DNA of 64,000 nt from Aurantibacillus circumpalustris (GCF_029625215.1 NZ_CP121197.1:2604001-2668000), one strand, 5' to 3'; positions 36,399 through 45,824 are shown, counted from the stretch's first letter. The notes: generated by a model not told the origin, from the letters alone. Numbers and translations: made by a program.

Positions 36399-38012
36399 CT
36401 AGCTCAGTTTTAAAATACGTGTTGACGTTGGATCCTTAGATAATTGACGATGATTTTCAAAACCAAGAACCAATACTTTTCCACCTCCGTCTTTATATTC
36501 CTCTACTAAGCCGTTCATGGTTACAATAGAAGAGTGATCTACAATATTAGCTTCCGAAACGTTTATCGTAATGTATTTTCCTTGCGGTATCGCTTGGAAT
36601 TTCTTTTTGAAGCCCAATAAATTAGAGAATACTAAATCGTCTTTAACATTCAGGGTGTAATTTTCTCCTTCTTCAACCAAAGTAATATTTGTTTTAAAAG
36701 TATTCTTTAAGGAAGCACCGTTAACAAGATTGATAATTAACTCTAATAAAATTCCAGATCCAACGCCCATTAGAAGATCAGTAGAAATAGTGATAAGAAT
36801 AGTCACCAGAAATACGATTAATTGTTCTCTTCCAATATATAATGTGTGTAAAATTTGTTTTGGATGTGCTAATCTGAAACCTACAAAAATAAGCATGGCT
36901 GCAAGTGCCACGTTAGGAATCATTTCAATAAATTGAACACCAACAAGAACCGCGATTAACAGAAACAAACCGTGAAAAAAATTAGCCCAGCGCGTTCTTG
37001 CGCCATAACCAATGTTAGCAGAACTCCGCGCAACTTCACTAATCATAGGAAGTCCACCTAGAATTCCACAAATAGTATTTCCAATACCCACACCAATTAA
37101 ATCTTTATCGTAATCGGTTTTACGTTTAAAAGGATCCATGCCGTCAACGGCTTTGGCAGTGAGCAGTGATTCTAAACTTCCAATTAGTGAATATAGAATA
37201 ACGTATTGAATAAATATTCCAGTGTGCGTTGTTATTCCTGAAAAATCAACGTTTATCAAACCATTTTTAAAAGCTTCGGAGATACTTCCTATTTTTACCA
37301 AAGCGAAACCAGCAATTTCTCCATCGGTTTTAATATGCAAAGCAAATCCTAAAGGAATAGCAACAGCTAATACAATAAGCGGTGCGGGTATTTTTTTTAT
37401 TTTTTCATGTTTAACAAAACTCATTAAAATCATAATGAGCAAACAGGCTAGACCAATCTCTGCCAGATGCGCATTTTCATGCATGATACTGGAAGGAAGC
37501 ATGCCAAGCAATTCAAGCGGTTCTTTACCTTTTAGTTCTGAAGGATTGATGCCCAGTACAAGGTGCAATTGTTTTGTCATAATTATAATACCAATAGCGG
37601 CGAGCATTCCATGTATAGCTGCGCTTGGAAAAAAATCGGCAAGTTTACCAAGTTTAAACACACCAAAAAGAATTTGCAAAAGGGAGGCAACCACCACCAC
37701 ACCTAGTGCCAGGTGCCATCCAATTTCACCATCTCCCATTGCTATTACTGAACCGCTTGCAATTACAATTAATCCAGCAGCCGGCCCTTTGATAGATAAA
37801 CGAGATCCCATAATAAAACTTACAACAACGCCACCAACGATGGCTGTTACAAGTCCAAATATCATTGGGAAGCCTGAGGCTTTTGCAATACCTAAACTCA
37901 AAGGCATTGCTAGTAAAAATACTAGAAAGCCGGATAAAGCATCTTTTGTAAAGTTTTGTTTTAATCCTGCTAATCCGTCTGCAGGTATAAATCTTTTTTG
38001 TTTGGTTGACAT
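36399..38012 (-). CDS. SulP family anion transporter with STAS domain
   Basis: 537 aa. Multi-pass SulP domain about 20-430 (KGPAAGLIVIASGSVI signature) and a fuller C-terminal STAS domain about 440-535 (KYITINVSEANIVDHSSIVTMNGLVEEY). Diverged from the other SulP gene in the window, so the two are not a recent duplication. Located between small exported gene 2 (upstream) and the porin (downstream). Bicarbonate is the likeliest substrate by context; sulfate cannot be excluded. Confidence 0.9.
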   Translation of the reverse strand: MSTKQKRFIPADGLAGLKQNFTKDALSGFLVFLLAMPLSLGIAKASGFPMIFGLVTAIVGGVVVSFIMGSRLSIKGPAAGLIVIASGSVIAMGDGEIGWHLALGVVVVASLLQILFGVFKLGKLADFFPSAAIHGMLAAIGIIIMTKQLHLVLGINPSELKGKEPLELLGMLPSSIMHENAHLAEIGLACLLIMILMSFVKHEKIKKIPAPLIVLAVAIPLGFALHIKTDGEIAGFALVKIGSISEAFKNGLINVDFSGITTHTGIFIQYVILYSLIGSLESLLTAKAVDGMDPFKRKTDYDKDLIGVGIGNTICGILGGLPMISEVARSSANIGYGARTRWANFFHGLFLLIAVLVGVQFIEMIPNVALAAMLIFVGFRLAHPKQILHTLYIGREQLIVFLVTILITISTDLLMGVGSGILLELIINLVNGASLKNTFKTNITLVEEGENYTLNVKDDLVFSNLLGFKKKFQAIPQGKYITINVSEANIVDHSSIVTMNGLVEEYKDGGGKVLVLGFENHRQLSKDPTSTRILKLS

Positions 38013-38075
38013 AGTTTTAATTTTTTATAGTTTTTTTTATTTTAATTTATTTTAATTCTGATTAAAAATCCCGGT

Positions 38076-38417
38076 CTACAAACGGAGTGATCTGAAATTT
38101 ATATACAAGCTTTCTTTTTCAATTTTCTTCTCAATTAAAGTATTTGCCCCAGCTACTAGTGTGTTTGGCTCTGAATGAATAAAGGCAAAAAGAAACTGAG
38201 CTAGCGGAATAGCAGTTAAAATATTGTTATTCGTTGATTCATCAATATCTTCGGTTAACAATGCAATAGTTAATCCACTGTTTTGATTACCAGTAGAAAT
38301 TTCAGTAAACTTTTTAATCGAACGCATGCCTCCAAATTCAATACTGGCAGCACCTACAAATGCCAACAATATTGCAATACAAGTGAAGGATTTTAGTGTT
38401 TTTTTTATTTTCTGCAT
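38076..38417 (-). CDS. small exported protein, type 2 of the CO2 locus
   Basis: 113 aa. Basic N-terminus and hydrophobic signal (MQKIKKTLKSFTCIAILLAF), acidic TEDIDES segment, then a hydrophobic patch (AIPLAQFLFAFI) and a basic C-terminus. No known family. It begins 11 bp after the dabB stop and ends 63 bp before SulP, so it lies inside the presumed operon. It shares architecture, not clear sequence identity, with the two other small genes of the locus. Confidence 0.65.
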   Translation of the reverse strand: MQKIKKTLKSFTCIAILLAFVGAASIEFGGMRSIKKFTEISTGNQNSGLTIALLTEDIDESTNNNILTAIPLAQFLFAFIHSEPNTLVAGANTLIEKKIEKESLYINFRSLRL

Positions 38418-38428
38418 TTCTCTTTTTA

Positions 38429-40303
38429 TTACGATGATTTATATGGTGTTTCGTGATATGTTTTTATATGCGGACCTAAAAATACACGTGCGTAAATTCT
38501 TACTAAGGCTAAACCATCAATAATAAAGCTTACAGAAATTATGATGGCCAAAGCATACTGACTTTCTTTAATGTGACTGAAAATAAGATCTTCTCCAATA
38601 AACGTTGGACTTATCGGAAAGCCTGTTAAACCAAGACATGCGAGCAAAAATATTAAGGCCGTTTTTGGGTGTTCGTAAACGTGACCGTGAAAACGACTCA
38701 AATCCAAATGATGTTCAAATGATTTTATTCTTCTTAAAAAGAACAGGCCAACAATCCCTGCAACTACTATCCCACTTAGGTAAACATGTACGTCGCCATA
38801 ATTAAAGGTTTCATTAAAAGACACTGCAAGAGCAACCCAAAAGTGATTCATGATAATTAGTATCCAACTCATGGTTACATTTTTTGTCTCTGAGAAGGCT
38901 TTTAAAACCATCATCAATCCAATAATTGCAAATAATACTGGTAAGTATTCGTGAATTTCCTCCGCGATATGAGCCTTTGTATAAAGCAGCGTTAGTCCAA
39001 TAAGGTATGCCGGTAAGAAAAAAAGAAACAAACTTTTTAAGGTGAAGAAATTGAGTTTTCTACCAAGATTTTTTAACGGATTCCATAAAAAACGCGCCAT
39101 AAATAAATCGAGGTTAAACTCTTTAAGACTTAATAGATAAACACTATACTCTATTTTTTTCGGCCAAGAATCTTCTATTGTTCTTGTACGTGGAATGTAA
39201 TTGTAAAACTGCTCGCGTATAAGATAACTCGCTACCGATGGAGAAACCAATAATTGATACGTTCTTAAAAAAGCGTTTCCAGCAAAATGCACAAGCGCAA
39301 CATTGTCTAATCCTAAAGCGACTTCAATAAATATCAACCCTATTTGTGCTGCAGACGAATAAGCAATTTGACTTTTTACAGATGACTGAACCCTTGCAAT
39401 TAATGTGGCTACGATGCTGGTGCTCAAGCCTAATAAGCCAATCAAAATTCTTACTGAATATTGATTTTCCCATAAATTATACGTTCTTAAAAGCAGAAAT
39501 ACACCAAAATGCACAGATAAGGAACCGTAAAAAATGGCACTCGATGGAGTTGGTCCTTCCATAGCCCTTGGTAACCAAGATGAGAATGGAAGCTGCGCAG
39601 ATTTAGCCGCTGCTGTTATTAAGATCATTAAAGAAATAAAAACACCCACTAAACTGTGCGAGGTGAGTTGCTCGTGCACCAATTGGTTATTACTTAAATC
39701 AAAAAACGTAATGTTTCTATGCCATAGATGATGCCCCATCCACATAGCAAGAATGAGGCCAATATCACCAACCCTGTAAACCGTGTAAACTTTTAATGCA
39801 TTTCTAACCGGTAAAAAACGATCACGGTAAAAAGCAATAAGTAAGAAAGAACAAATGCCTAAAATTTCCCAACCAATAAATAGCGTTTCTAAATTCCCTG
39901 AAAAAATAGTGATGTTATAACCCAAATAGAAAAATAATAAGGTGTTAAAGAAACGCTTATAACCTTCTTCACGGTGCATGTAATAACGGCTATAGATAGT
40001 TATTAAAAGTGTTAGTGAAGAGCCAACAAATAAATACACTGCCGTAATCTTGTCAAAATAAAAATCAAGATAAAATTCATAACCAGTCGTTCTAAAAAGA
40101 ACAAAGTCTTTCAGATTAACAATCTCGTGACCGTGTGTTAACCAATAAATAAAGAATACAAGAAATAAAAGAAAGTGCGATCCTACAGTAACGTATGTAG
40201 CAACAGATATGAGTGCTTCTTTTGATTTATTAATAAGAAGACTAACAATAAACCCAATTAGAGGAATAAGTAGAAATATATGAAGTATGAATGTCGTTGA
40301 CAT
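38429..40303 (-). CDS. dabB: DabB: proton-conducting subunit of the DAB inorganic-carbon pump
   Basis: 624 aa, NuoL/MrpA-like membrane protein with about 14-16 helices. Conserved features include EGPTPSSAIFYGSLSVHFGVF (antiporter motif with His) and the early acidic AIFSGNLETLFIGWEILGICSFL. It is not part of Complex I here: its start is 1 nt after the dabA stop (TAA-T-ATG), and DabA is its dedicated partner. In characterised DABs DabB conducts cations to drive CO2 hydration and bicarbonate accumulation. Confidence 0.93.
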   Translation of the reverse strand: MSTTFILHIFLLIPLIGFIVSLLINKSKEALISVATYVTVGSHFLLFLVFFIYWLTHGHEIVNLKDFVLFRTTGYEFYLDFYFDKITAVYLFVGSSLTLLITIYSRYYMHREEGYKRFFNTLLFFYLGYNITIFSGNLETLFIGWEILGICSFLLIAFYRDRFLPVRNALKVYTVYRVGDIGLILAMWMGHHLWHRNITFFDLSNNQLVHEQLTSHSLVGVFISLMILITAAAKSAQLPFSSWLPRAMEGPTPSSAIFYGSLSVHFGVFLLLRTYNLWENQYSVRILIGLLGLSTSIVATLIARVQSSVKSQIAYSSAAQIGLIFIEVALGLDNVALVHFAGNAFLRTYQLLVSPSVASYLIREQFYNYIPRTRTIEDSWPKKIEYSVYLLSLKEFNLDLFMARFLWNPLKNLGRKLNFFTLKSLFLFFLPAYLIGLTLLYTKAHIAEEIHEYLPVLFAIIGLMMVLKAFSETKNVTMSWILIIMNHFWVALAVSFNETFNYGDVHVYLSGIVVAGIVGLFFLRRIKSFEHHLDLSRFHGHVYEHPKTALIFLLACLGLTGFPISPTFIGEDLIFSHIKESQYALAIIISVSFIIDGLALVRIYARVFLGPHIKTYHETPYKSS

Positions 40304-40304
40304 A

Positions 40305-42797
40305 TTAGTTTATAAGATAAACGGGAATATTTTCTGTGTTCGTTTCTAAAATAGGGGTTATATCATTCACTGTAGGTGTCTCCTTTTTAAGTGGCACATA
40401 GTTTTCGAATTGTCCATTTTTAAAAACAAAAAGTTCTTTTGTTTTTGGATTAATTGACACTAATTGAACCCATTCATTAATAAACCATTCATACATAGCG
40501 TCCACAGATTGAATTGTTTTTAAAACTACCTCAGGAAAATGTTCAACAATAACCAATAAACGCACAGGATCATGTACCTCTATCATTTGACTTGGAAGCC
40601 CTGGTCTTAAATCGCCATCAAAACCATTTGCAACACCAAATAACCCCATTACATTATGTGGCAGTTTGGTACCAGCACCTAATTTTTGATTGTCAACGCG
40701 GGAGAAAAAATACTCAAGATTAATGCCACCACACACTGGTCCAATGGGCTTCATAATATTAACCAGAATTGTTCCTTCCGGATCTATTCTGTAATCGTAT
40801 GAATTGGTAAATGCTCTGCGATCAAGGAAAACATTTTTAGTCAAATCTCTACTTCCAATAATACACAAAGCATTTGACGCATGATTTAATTCAGGACGAG
40901 GCTCAAATAAAGACACTGATCGGTTCAAAACAGTTTTATGAATATCCTTTGCACTTTTGCAAGTATCTATTAATGCAAAACGACGAGAACGTTCTTTTGC
41001 ATTTAAATCAAGTGCAGTATTAAACGCAATTTTATTGTTTTCATGTGCCTTACGATTCTCTTCGCTTAAAACGTTCTCATCATAAAAAACAATTTCATCG
41101 CGGGTGGTATCGTGCAAACCTCCTACAAACTGAGTGGTTGAAGGAATATCAATTCCTCTTGTAGTAAGAATTTGTCTTACTTCACTATTATTGGCCATAA
41201 AAGCTAATACTCTTGCATTTACGGACCCTGGTCTACCACAGCAAGCGCCACAATTGTATGCGGCATAATGCGGATTGTTAGTGCTACTCGAACCATGACC
41301 AATAGTATAAAAGATAGGTGCAAAATCTTTTACCAAACCAATACTTTTTAAAACAGCCTCTACACGATCAACCATTTGTTCTATAGTAAATCCAATTTGA
41401 AGCCCATTTTCATCCACATGTGAAATGTCATTAAGAATCGTCAACTCTGAGAACTTGTCCATATGACTAAAGGATAAAGACGTTGCTGGTGATAAGGATG
41501 GTTTAAAAATACTGAACAGTAATTTTAAAGCGGACCAAAAACCAAGGGTTGGCGCCATAAATAACCCTCTTATTAGTCCATGGGTTTGTTTTGCAAAGTG
41601 CAGATCTTTTTTGCGTTTATCTTTCGAGCCAATTTCTTTGATTAGAAATTTTGGTGTTACTGGTGCTGGACATTGTTTTGTATACGATTTTCCGTGTTCA
41701 GGCTGAAAATAAAATTCAACACCAAAAAAACCTGGAGTAGCAAATGTTTCACAGTCCTTGTCTGATTTTTCAAGATGATCACGTAAAGAAGTTTCTCGAT
41801 CGTCAATACAAAAGGCGGCCTGAAAACTTTTTTGTTCAACGTTTGTTGTTTCTTGTTTCTTATTAAGTAGGCCAGCTAAAACATCGTCGTAGTAACTCCA
41901 TTCATATGCATCTTGCCACAGTTCCATTACCATATCGTATTCTGTTTGAGCTATTTCTGCAAACAAATCTTCTGGTTTTTCTTTCAGCTTAAGGCCAAGT
42001 GGAGACCATATTTCACCAAACCTGGAATCAAGAGCATCTATTTCTAATAACAGTTCAAAGATGATCACATCTTTAAGACTAATTCTTTTCTCATCTAAAA
42101 GTGTTTCTTTAGAATCTTCAACAACCGATACCATACCCGACCAGCCCTGGTGTGCAAACTGTTGGTCATATAAATATTGCTCGTAAAGAGATTCGTCGCC
42201 AACAACAATTCTAAGAAGTTCAACAATTTTTACGCGACTGCTTAGTAGGTTTTTTACACGTTTGCTAGTGAAAAAACTGCTATAGGTTTGTTTTTCCATT
42301 TCGCGAATCGAGTTTAGAAACCCTTTATCTTGAACAGGGAAATTCCAAATTGAAATACCTTGATCTAAGTAACTGCAAATAGTTCGAAAAAGAATAGGGT
42401 GGGTGAGTACATCTAAATCAAGTCCAAAATGCTTTTTCCAGTTTCTACGAAGCATGCCAACTCTTGGTGTACAAGACATATCGTATTTTTTGGAAGTCAA
42501 TTTGACTTGCCATTCCGAAAGGTGTTCAGTACCCATTTTATCACTAATTACTTTTTCAAGTATATCTTCTCTAATGCGCCCTGACTCTATAAAAGATCTG
42601 AACTCATTTAACGAAAGTGAAACCTTATAACCAAACATGCCCGACGCTTCCCTTAGTGCTTTATAGAATTTTAAATTTTGAAAAGCATGTAAGGTATTGT
42701 GATGTATGAAATCCTTTAGAGGAGCCTGCGCAGGTAAATAATGTTTAAGTTTATGGAGAACATCATGTTCGTTGAACAGCGTAGTGTTTGATTCCAT
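40305..42797 (-). CDS. dabA: DabA: carbonic-anhydrase-like subunit of the DAB inorganic-carbon pump (DUF2309)
   Basis: 830 aa. The predicted zinc site matches the Halothiobacillus DabA arrangement: Cys330 and Asp332 (FCIDDRE), His501 (TIGHGSSS) and Cys516 (YNCGACCGRPGS). The spacing between His and second Cys is 15, and between first Cys and His 171, close to the 15 and 173 of the characterised protein. Together with DabB it should hydrate CO2 vectorially to bicarbonate. A 102-bp leader separates it from small exported gene 3. Confidence 0.95.
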   Translation of the reverse strand: MESNTTLFNEHDVLHKLKHYLPAQAPLKDFIHHNTLHAFQNLKFYKALREASGMFGYKVSLSLNEFRSFIESGRIREDILEKVISDKMGTEHLSEWQVKLTSKKYDMSCTPRVGMLRRNWKKHFGLDLDVLTHPILFRTICSYLDQGISIWNFPVQDKGFLNSIREMEKQTYSSFFTSKRVKNLLSSRVKIVELLRIVVGDESLYEQYLYDQQFAHQGWSGMVSVVEDSKETLLDEKRISLKDVIIFELLLEIDALDSRFGEIWSPLGLKLKEKPEDLFAEIAQTEYDMVMELWQDAYEWSYYDDVLAGLLNKKQETTNVEQKSFQAAFCIDDRETSLRDHLEKSDKDCETFATPGFFGVEFYFQPEHGKSYTKQCPAPVTPKFLIKEIGSKDKRKKDLHFAKQTHGLIRGLFMAPTLGFWSALKLLFSIFKPSLSPATSLSFSHMDKFSELTILNDISHVDENGLQIGFTIEQMVDRVEAVLKSIGLVKDFAPIFYTIGHGSSSTNNPHYAAYNCGACCGRPGSVNARVLAFMANNSEVRQILTTRGIDIPSTTQFVGGLHDTTRDEIVFYDENVLSEENRKAHENNKIAFNTALDLNAKERSRRFALIDTCKSAKDIHKTVLNRSVSLFEPRPELNHASNALCIIGSRDLTKNVFLDRRAFTNSYDYRIDPEGTILVNIMKPIGPVCGGINLEYFFSRVDNQKLGAGTKLPHNVMGLFGVANGFDGDLRPGLPSQMIEVHDPVRLLVIVEHFPEVVLKTIQSVDAMYEWFINEWVQLVSINPKTKELFVFKNGQFENYVPLKKETPTVNDITPILETNTENIPVYLIN

Positions 42798-42899
42798 TTT
42801 TTTTGATCGATTTGATTATTTTTTAATTTGTTTTGTAAACAAAAAACAGGCTTACAGAAAGCCGTCATTCACCTCAGCAGGAGATGAGTTAAAAAATAA

Positions 42900-43259
42900 T
42901 CAAACTCGGAAATTACAAACCGAAAGATAAATCGGATTTGTGTGTGTAACCGCAACAGATTGCGCAGTGATATAATTTGATGTGGATAATTGTAATTGAA
43001 GTTGAGAAATTACGAATGGTAATAGAAGCACTTGCATTTGCATGCTATCTTCATTCTCGTTTTCATTCTCATTTTTTTCTAAAACTACTTGAGAACAACT
43101 TCCTCCATCAGTATCCTGTTTGGCTATGAATTGTTTTTGAATAGAATTAGTGATTTGCGAACTAGGTTTAGACGCAAATACGCTAAATGAACTCACGCAA
43201 AATGAACCTATAAAAAGGAGTAAATTAAATAAACTAAATATTTTACGCGTGGTTTTCAA
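42900..43259 (-). CDS. small exported protein, type 3 of the CO2 locus
   Basis: 119 aa, TTG start (no in-frame ATG nearby upstream). Signal peptide about 1-29 (ending SVFASK), one mature-region Cys near residue 54, acidic repeat-like EKNENENENED, then hydrophobic VLLLPFVISQLQLQL. No known family. First gene of the presumed operon. Its promoter has a perfect TAAATTTG box (43268-43275) almost adjoining the start. Confidence 0.65.
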   Translation of the reverse strand: MKTTRKIFSLFNLLLFIGSFCVSSFSVFASKPSSQITNSIQKQFIAKQDTDGGSCSQVVLEKNENENENEDSMQMQVLLLPFVISQLQLQLSTSNYITAQSVAVTHTNPIYLSVCNFRV

Positions 43260-43267
43260 ATCTGGGT

Positions 43268-43275
43268 CAAATTTA
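43268..43275 (-). promoter_or_regulatory. -7 box before the dab-locus leading gene
   Basis: TAAATTTG on the minus strand, followed by ACCCAGAT and the TTG start. The small gene at 34371 has the parallel arrangement TAGATTTG, TCACCCGACT, TTG. The transcripts would have almost no 5' leader. A TTTC about 17 bp upstream is the only -33 candidate. Confidence 0.5.
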
Positions 43276-43354
43276 AGCTTTAAATCTGTTGAGAAACATT
43301 TTTTTATTTAGTTTAACTAAAAATCAATACCTAACCTTTAAAATATTAAAAATA

Positions 43355-44728
43355 TCAATCCGTTCTTTCTGCATATTCTACCCTTCCATCGTCATATCTG
43401 GTAGCGATTCTATTTATTTTACCAATGAAATTCTTAAAGAATTCCACCGTAAATGTGTCGTTTCCTTTTACACGCATCATGCTTGAGGTCATTGGAATTA
43501 AAGGAAATTTAGCCTTACCTGTTTTTTGATAATAGAGAACACCGGTATTGTAACTTATTGCGTAAGCTCCAAATAACCCTGTAAATCCTTTAAAAGTTGA
43601 AGTATCGAGTTGAATTGGATGATTAACCGATTGAACCAACTCTAACTGCCATTTTAAGCGCTTAATTTCTAAAGAGTCTTTAGCCTTATCAAAAGCTTCT
43701 TCAAATATTTTGGTTTCTGCAATCTCTAAAGCTCTATCTGCAGGAACTTTAATATCTGGTATCACACCAATTTTCTCCCAATTCCTCTTAGTTATCGGAC
43801 TTATAGCTCTTCCAAATGGAATGTCACAAATAAAACCACTACTTAAAGGTCGGTAGGTTACAGTATGTGCACCACCACGAGTCGTCTCGCCTACAATGGT
43901 TGCTCGTTTTAAAGCTTGTAATTCATAAGATAAGCCCTCAGCGGCAGAAAATGTTTTGTAGCTTGTTAGAATGTATAAAGGTATCTCCGTAAGCACACCA
44001 TAGGATGAGTCTGGAACTGTCCAATAGGGAAGCGTGGCATTTTCGCTTCTAATATATATGTCAATAACATGAGTTGGCGATTTAAAAAAATGACTGATAA
44101 TGTGATTTACCATATCAGGCGATCCACCAACACCGTATCTCAGATCAATGATAATAGCGCGTGAATTGGAAAGTAATTTTAGGGCTGCATCAGCCGTTGT
44201 CTTCGAAAATTTATTAAGTCGAGAGAATCCGCTAAGTTCCAAATAACCTATGTTGCCGCTTATTATTTCTACTTTTTTAAAACCAAAATTCTTTTCTTTT
44301 TCTAATCGTAATTTTTCGGCTACCATTTTCGGAACGTCTTCAATATTACCTAACAACTCATCCGTCATTTGTGGATTGTATTCCATATGAAAATGCTCAT
44401 CATGGTTAATAAAAAGAATATCTGAAGTCAAAGCGCCTGCCAAGGCATGAGGATCTTTAATGTTATTATAATGTCCCTCTTTGTACCGTTTTTTTATGTA
44501 GCTGTTCATTTTTATGGCGGCTTCTTTATTGACGTAATATTTTATAATTTGATTAGTTAAACTGTCTACTAAGGTTTTTGTTGCCAATGGACTTAAGGGA
44601 AAAACGTTGGAAGCAACTTGAGAATAAGTTGCAACAGTCATAAATGAGAAAATAATAAAAAGTGTATTCGAAACAATTCTATTATAAAAGTTTATTGCAT
44701 CAAGTTTCTTAAAAATATACTTTAACAT
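43355..44728 (-). CDS. S41 family peptidase (IRBP/tail-specific-like)
   Basis: 457 aa. Signal peptide about 20-37. Residues about 45-140 are a helical N-domain (ALAGALTSDILFINHDEHFHMEY) typical of the retinoid-binding-protein-like S41 branch, then the peptidase fold. Catalytic Ser261 lies in TSYKTFSAAEGLSYEL, and GETTRGGAH follows. IIIDLRYGVGGSPDMV is the family oxyanion-region block. No PDZ domain is evident. Probable periplasmic or surface protease; substrate unknown. Confidence 0.88.
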   Translation of the reverse strand: MLKYIFKKLDAINFYNRIVSNTLFIIFSFMTVATYSQVASNVFPLSPLATKTLVDSLTNQIIKYYVNKEAAIKMNSYIKKRYKEGHYNNIKDPHALAGALTSDILFINHDEHFHMEYNPQMTDELLGNIEDVPKMVAEKLRLEKEKNFGFKKVEIISGNIGYLELSGFSRLNKFSKTTADAALKLLSNSRAIIIDLRYGVGGSPDMVNHIISHFFKSPTHVIDIYIRSENATLPYWTVPDSSYGVLTEIPLYILTSYKTFSAAEGLSYELQALKRATIVGETTRGGAHTVTYRPLSSGFICDIPFGRAISPITKRNWEKIGVIPDIKVPADRALEIAETKIFEEAFDKAKDSLEIKRLKWQLELVQSVNHPIQLDTSTFKGFTGLFGAYAISYNTGVLYYQKTGKAKFPLIPMTSSMMRVKGNDTFTVEFFKNFIGKINRIATRYDDGRVEYAERTD

Positions 44729-45036
44729 ACTAGCAATGTTTTTCTAAAAGAATAAAAATTTGCGTTTTATAAAGATAATAATAGTTTGTAAGGGAACAAA
44801 TGTCTTAGGTTCATCTTATTCAGAATACCCTGTTAAAAACAAGTATTTTCGGTTAATATTTTATAATAATGATCATATCGCAGAGCTTTTACTGGCCTTT
44901 AGCAGATTAGGATATTCGGTTACTGGGTAGAAACACCCTAGTTCGATAACTTAATATGCGATATTCTTAATTGCCCAAATACAGTTGTTATGTTAATCAC
45001 ACTTTAATACTTTTGCTTACTGTTTAAATCCCTTTT
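44729..45036. other. 308-bp divergent intergenic region
   Basis: Separates the S41 protease (minus) from the cytochrome-like lipoprotein (plus). Apart from the promoter at 44985-45015, I see no gene, strong hairpin or repeat. Confidence 0.5.
44985..45015 (+). promoter_or_regulatory. promoter of the cytochrome-like lipoprotein
   Basis: -33 TTG (44985-44987), 20-bp spacer and a -7 box TACTTTTG (45008-45015), matching the Bacteroidota TTG...TAnnTTTG pattern. It leaves a short leader before the ATG at 45037. Confidence 0.55.
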
Positions 45037-45384
45037 ATGAAGCAAGCAATATTTTTTTTGATAATTTCAATTGGTATCTCCAGTTCTTCCTGTAAAAAAA
45101 ATAATTCGTCAAGTAGCTATTCTCCCGATTGTACAGGTACAACACCAACGTACAAAACAGAAGTAAGTCCGCTGTTTTCTACCTATTGTGCAACTTCGGG
45201 TTGTCACACTTCAGGAAGTAGTCAAGGACCAGGTGCCCTTACAACTTATGCTGAGATTAAAAACGCTTCTTTTTCCATTCGAACTTCAATTGTATCCGGC
45301 AGAATGCCACAAGGAACCACATTAACAACAACGCAAAAAAACACCATTGTTTGTTGGATTGATGCAGGAGTAATAAATAATTAA
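45037..45384 (+). CDS. small lipoprotein with CX4CH cytochrome-like motif
   Basis: 115 aa. Lipobox-type signal (SSSSC, Cys19), Ser/Asn-rich linker, then SPLFSTYCATSGCHTSG: a C-x4-C-H heme-binding candidate instead of the common CxxCH, followed by GRMPQG where the Met could be the axial ligand. The helical arrangement and the ending CWIDAGVINN resemble small c-type cytochrome domains found in Bacteroidota lipoproteins. Heme attachment is not proven. Single gene with its own promoter. Confidence 0.7.
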   Translation: MKQAIFFLIISIGISSSSCKKNNSSSSYSPDCTGTTPTYKTEVSPLFSTYCATSGCHTSGSSQGPGALTTYAEIKNASFSIRTSIVSGRMPQGTTLTTTQKNTIVCWIDAGVINN

Positions 45385-45393
45385 GTCTTTTTT

Positions 45394-45759
45394 TTACTCA
45401 AATTCAGTGTAAACCAATTCTTCGTTGGTCGACAATTCAGAGATGTGCCTGCATTCGGCAATAGAACCTAATGGAGTGAAGTTATCCGCAAAAAGAATGG
45501 TTACTTCTTTTCCCTTTAATTTGGCAAGTAAGCCACTCAGACTAAATGTTCCTTCTAAACCACGGTTAATATAAAATTTTGATTTTTGCCCTGCTATCTT
45601 AAACACTGCATCCTTAGTCCCGTCCTCATATATTGCAGTTACAATACCTGAAACATGTCCGCACTTGTTTTTATTTCTAAACACTTCATTAAATCCAATA
45701 AAAATGAATAAAATGCTAAAAAGAATAAAAGGAATTGAAATAAATACCGTTTTTTTCAT
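45394..45759 (-). CDS. small membrane-anchored hypothetical protein
   Basis: 121 aa. One N-terminal helix (about 5-25), then a compact beta-rich domain. No recognised family. ATG start. Lies convergent with the cytochrome-like gene (9 bp) and upstream of no obvious partner. Confidence 0.6.
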   Translation of the reverse strand: MKKTVFISIPFILFSILFIFIGFNEVFRNKNKCGHVSGIVTAIYEDGTKDAVFKIAGQKSKFYINRGLEGTFSLSGLLAKLKGKEVTILFADNFTPLGSIAECRHISELSTNEELVYTEFE

Positions 45760-45824
45760 TGGACTTATTTTTTAATATCATACCGAATATAAAAAATAAA
45801 AGAACCTTAACAAAATTAGAGAGG

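Noticed and set aside
38429-40303. Calling the NuoL-like protein a Complex I or Mrp antiporter subunit
   Set aside because: No other nuo or mrp genes are present, and it is coupled to dabA by a 1-nt gap.
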